64,000 nt of DNA, taken from the NCBI GenBank assembly GCA_964247055.1, contig OZ176056.1:496001-560000 (forward strand), given 5' to 3'. A program made the position numbers and the translations under genes. This document shows, piece by piece, positions 63,562 to 64,000 of the stretch. The notes beneath the pieces are model-generated. The model saw nothing but the letters and a program-made list of their open reading frames with translations, did no database searches and was not told the DNA's origin. Each line of letters begins with the position of its first letter. Within the stretch, counting starts at the first letter, position 1. This stretch comes from Paragordius varius (lineage: Eukaryota; Nematomorpha).

Positions 63562-64000
63562 AGTTTGACAAACTCTTTCATATCCGATTTTTACAACGAT
63601 ACTTTTTTAAAATTATGTTATTAAACCAGTCGCATCAATACTCAAGTTAAACTTTGTCCTTAAAAATCGGATATTGGTCACCGGTGAACAAAATTATTTT
63701 TTATACTCTTAGTAAGACTACATCAAAATATAGAGATAGTTTGACAAACTCTTTCATATCCGATTTTTACAACGATACTTTAAAAATTATAATATTAAAC
63801 CAGTCGCATCAATACTCAAGTTAAACTTTGTCCTTAAAAATCGGATATTGGTCACCGGTGAACAAAATTATTTTATATACATTCTCTTAGTAAGACTACA
63901 TCAAAATATAGAGATAGTTTGACAAACTCTTTCATATCCGATTTTTACAACGATACTTTAAAAATTAATGTATAAAACTAGTCGCATCAATACTCAAGCT
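63562..64000 (+). repeat. 720-bp four-monomer HOR, copy 2, cut by window end
   Basis: Repeats copy 1 at exactly 720 bp (attataatattaaacc at 63067 and 63787), with attatgtta instead of attatggta. The last monomer starts at 63832 and is cut after 169 bp at actcaagct, so the array continues past the window. Confidence 0.88.

Larger units (their letters stand above)
1..64000 (+). repeat. Satellite array of ~178-bp monomers filling the whole window
   Basis: The motif ccttaaaaatcgg recurs about every 178 bp (for example at 1, 179 and 357) through the entire window, always in the same orientation. About 360 monomers are present. Most are 173-180 bp; recurrent variants are 139 bp (39-bp deletion) and about 189-191 bp (13-bp insertion). 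A hand count on a consensus gives 29 C and 20 G in 178, so about 27.5 % GC. No stretch of more than a few tens of bases departs from the monomer, so there is no room for a gene, RNA gene or transposon. Large homogeneous tandem arrays of nucleosome-sized monomers are typical of eukaryotic centromeric or pericentromeric heterochromatin; that location is inferred. I do not recognise the family by name. Both ends are cut by the window, not by array boundaries. Confidence 0.99.

Noticed and set aside
1-64000. CRISPR array
   Set aside because: The repeated unit is the whole ~178-bp monomer, and there are no short repeats separated by unique spacers. No cas-like gene is present.
1-64000. CENP-B box in the monomer
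   Set aside because: The CGGG in the CACGGGTG variant lacks the upstream TTCG and the central A at the required spacing, and no other part of the monomer fits.
1-64000. LTR element, LINE, SINE or DNA transposon copies
   Set aside because: No terminal repeats, target-site duplications, poly-A tails or coding remnants stand out from the monomer. The inverted repeat inside the monomer is too regular and too short-spaced to be the ends of an inserted element in each copy.
1-64000. Telomeric or simple-sequence repeat
   Set aside because: No short telomere-like motif is repeated. The only short-period structure is the 13-bp micro-duplication with two units.
1-64000. tRNA, rRNA or other structured RNA gene
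   Set aside because: I saw no tRNA box pair or conserved rRNA segment. The 14-bp stem with an 85-bp AT-rich loop is not a known RNA fold.

Overview
The whole 64 kb window is one satellite DNA array. A head-to-tail monomer of about 178 bp is repeated roughly 360 times (64,000/178), all in the same orientation, from the first base to the last. I see no unique sequence, host gene, RNA gene or transposon insertion. The short open frames of about 60 codons recur once per copy of one monomer variant. They start at TTG and look like chance openings of the repeat, not genes. The array must continue past both window edges.

The organism cannot be named from this sequence. A megasatellite block with nested higher-order repeats (HORs) points to a eukaryotic chromosome, most plausibly centromeric or pericentromeric heterochromatin. 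A hand count on one consensus monomer gives 49 G+C in 178 (about 27.5 %) and 5 CpG against about 3.3 expected. CpG is therefore not depleted, which argues against a genome with heavy germline CpG methylation and fits many invertebrates better than vertebrates or plants. This is inference.

Each monomer carries a 14-bp inverted repeat (TAAAAATCGGATAT and ATATCCGATTTTTA, 85 bp apart). Just inside the left arm lies a 10-bp palindrome, TCACCGGTGA. Variants of the palindrome, the 3' end (tataaaactag, tattaaactag, tattaaaccag) and several small indels define monomer subtypes, and the subtypes are arranged in larger repeats.

Layout: 1-8022, a 14-monomer HOR of about 2,494 bp with related blocks. 8023-15318, an HOR in copies of 2,970, 2,438 and at least 1,888 bp. 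15319-15954, a transition. 15955-20117, an HOR of about 2,080 bp. 19291-24166, an HOR of 2,433 bp. 24161-27160, an HOR of 1,952 bp. 28073-31058, an HOR of about 1,961 bp. 31731-35961, four copies of a 1,079-bp six-monomer unit. The block 25441-36793 (11,353 bp) is then repeated almost unchanged as 36794-47068, but with three six-monomer units instead of four. 47041-59288 is an 11-monomer unit of 1,938 bp in five copies with internal gains and losses. 59675-62166 is a 7-monomer unit of exactly 1,246 bp in two copies. 62842-64000 is a 720-bp four-monomer unit. Together this is a fine-grained record of repeated unequal exchange at several scales.
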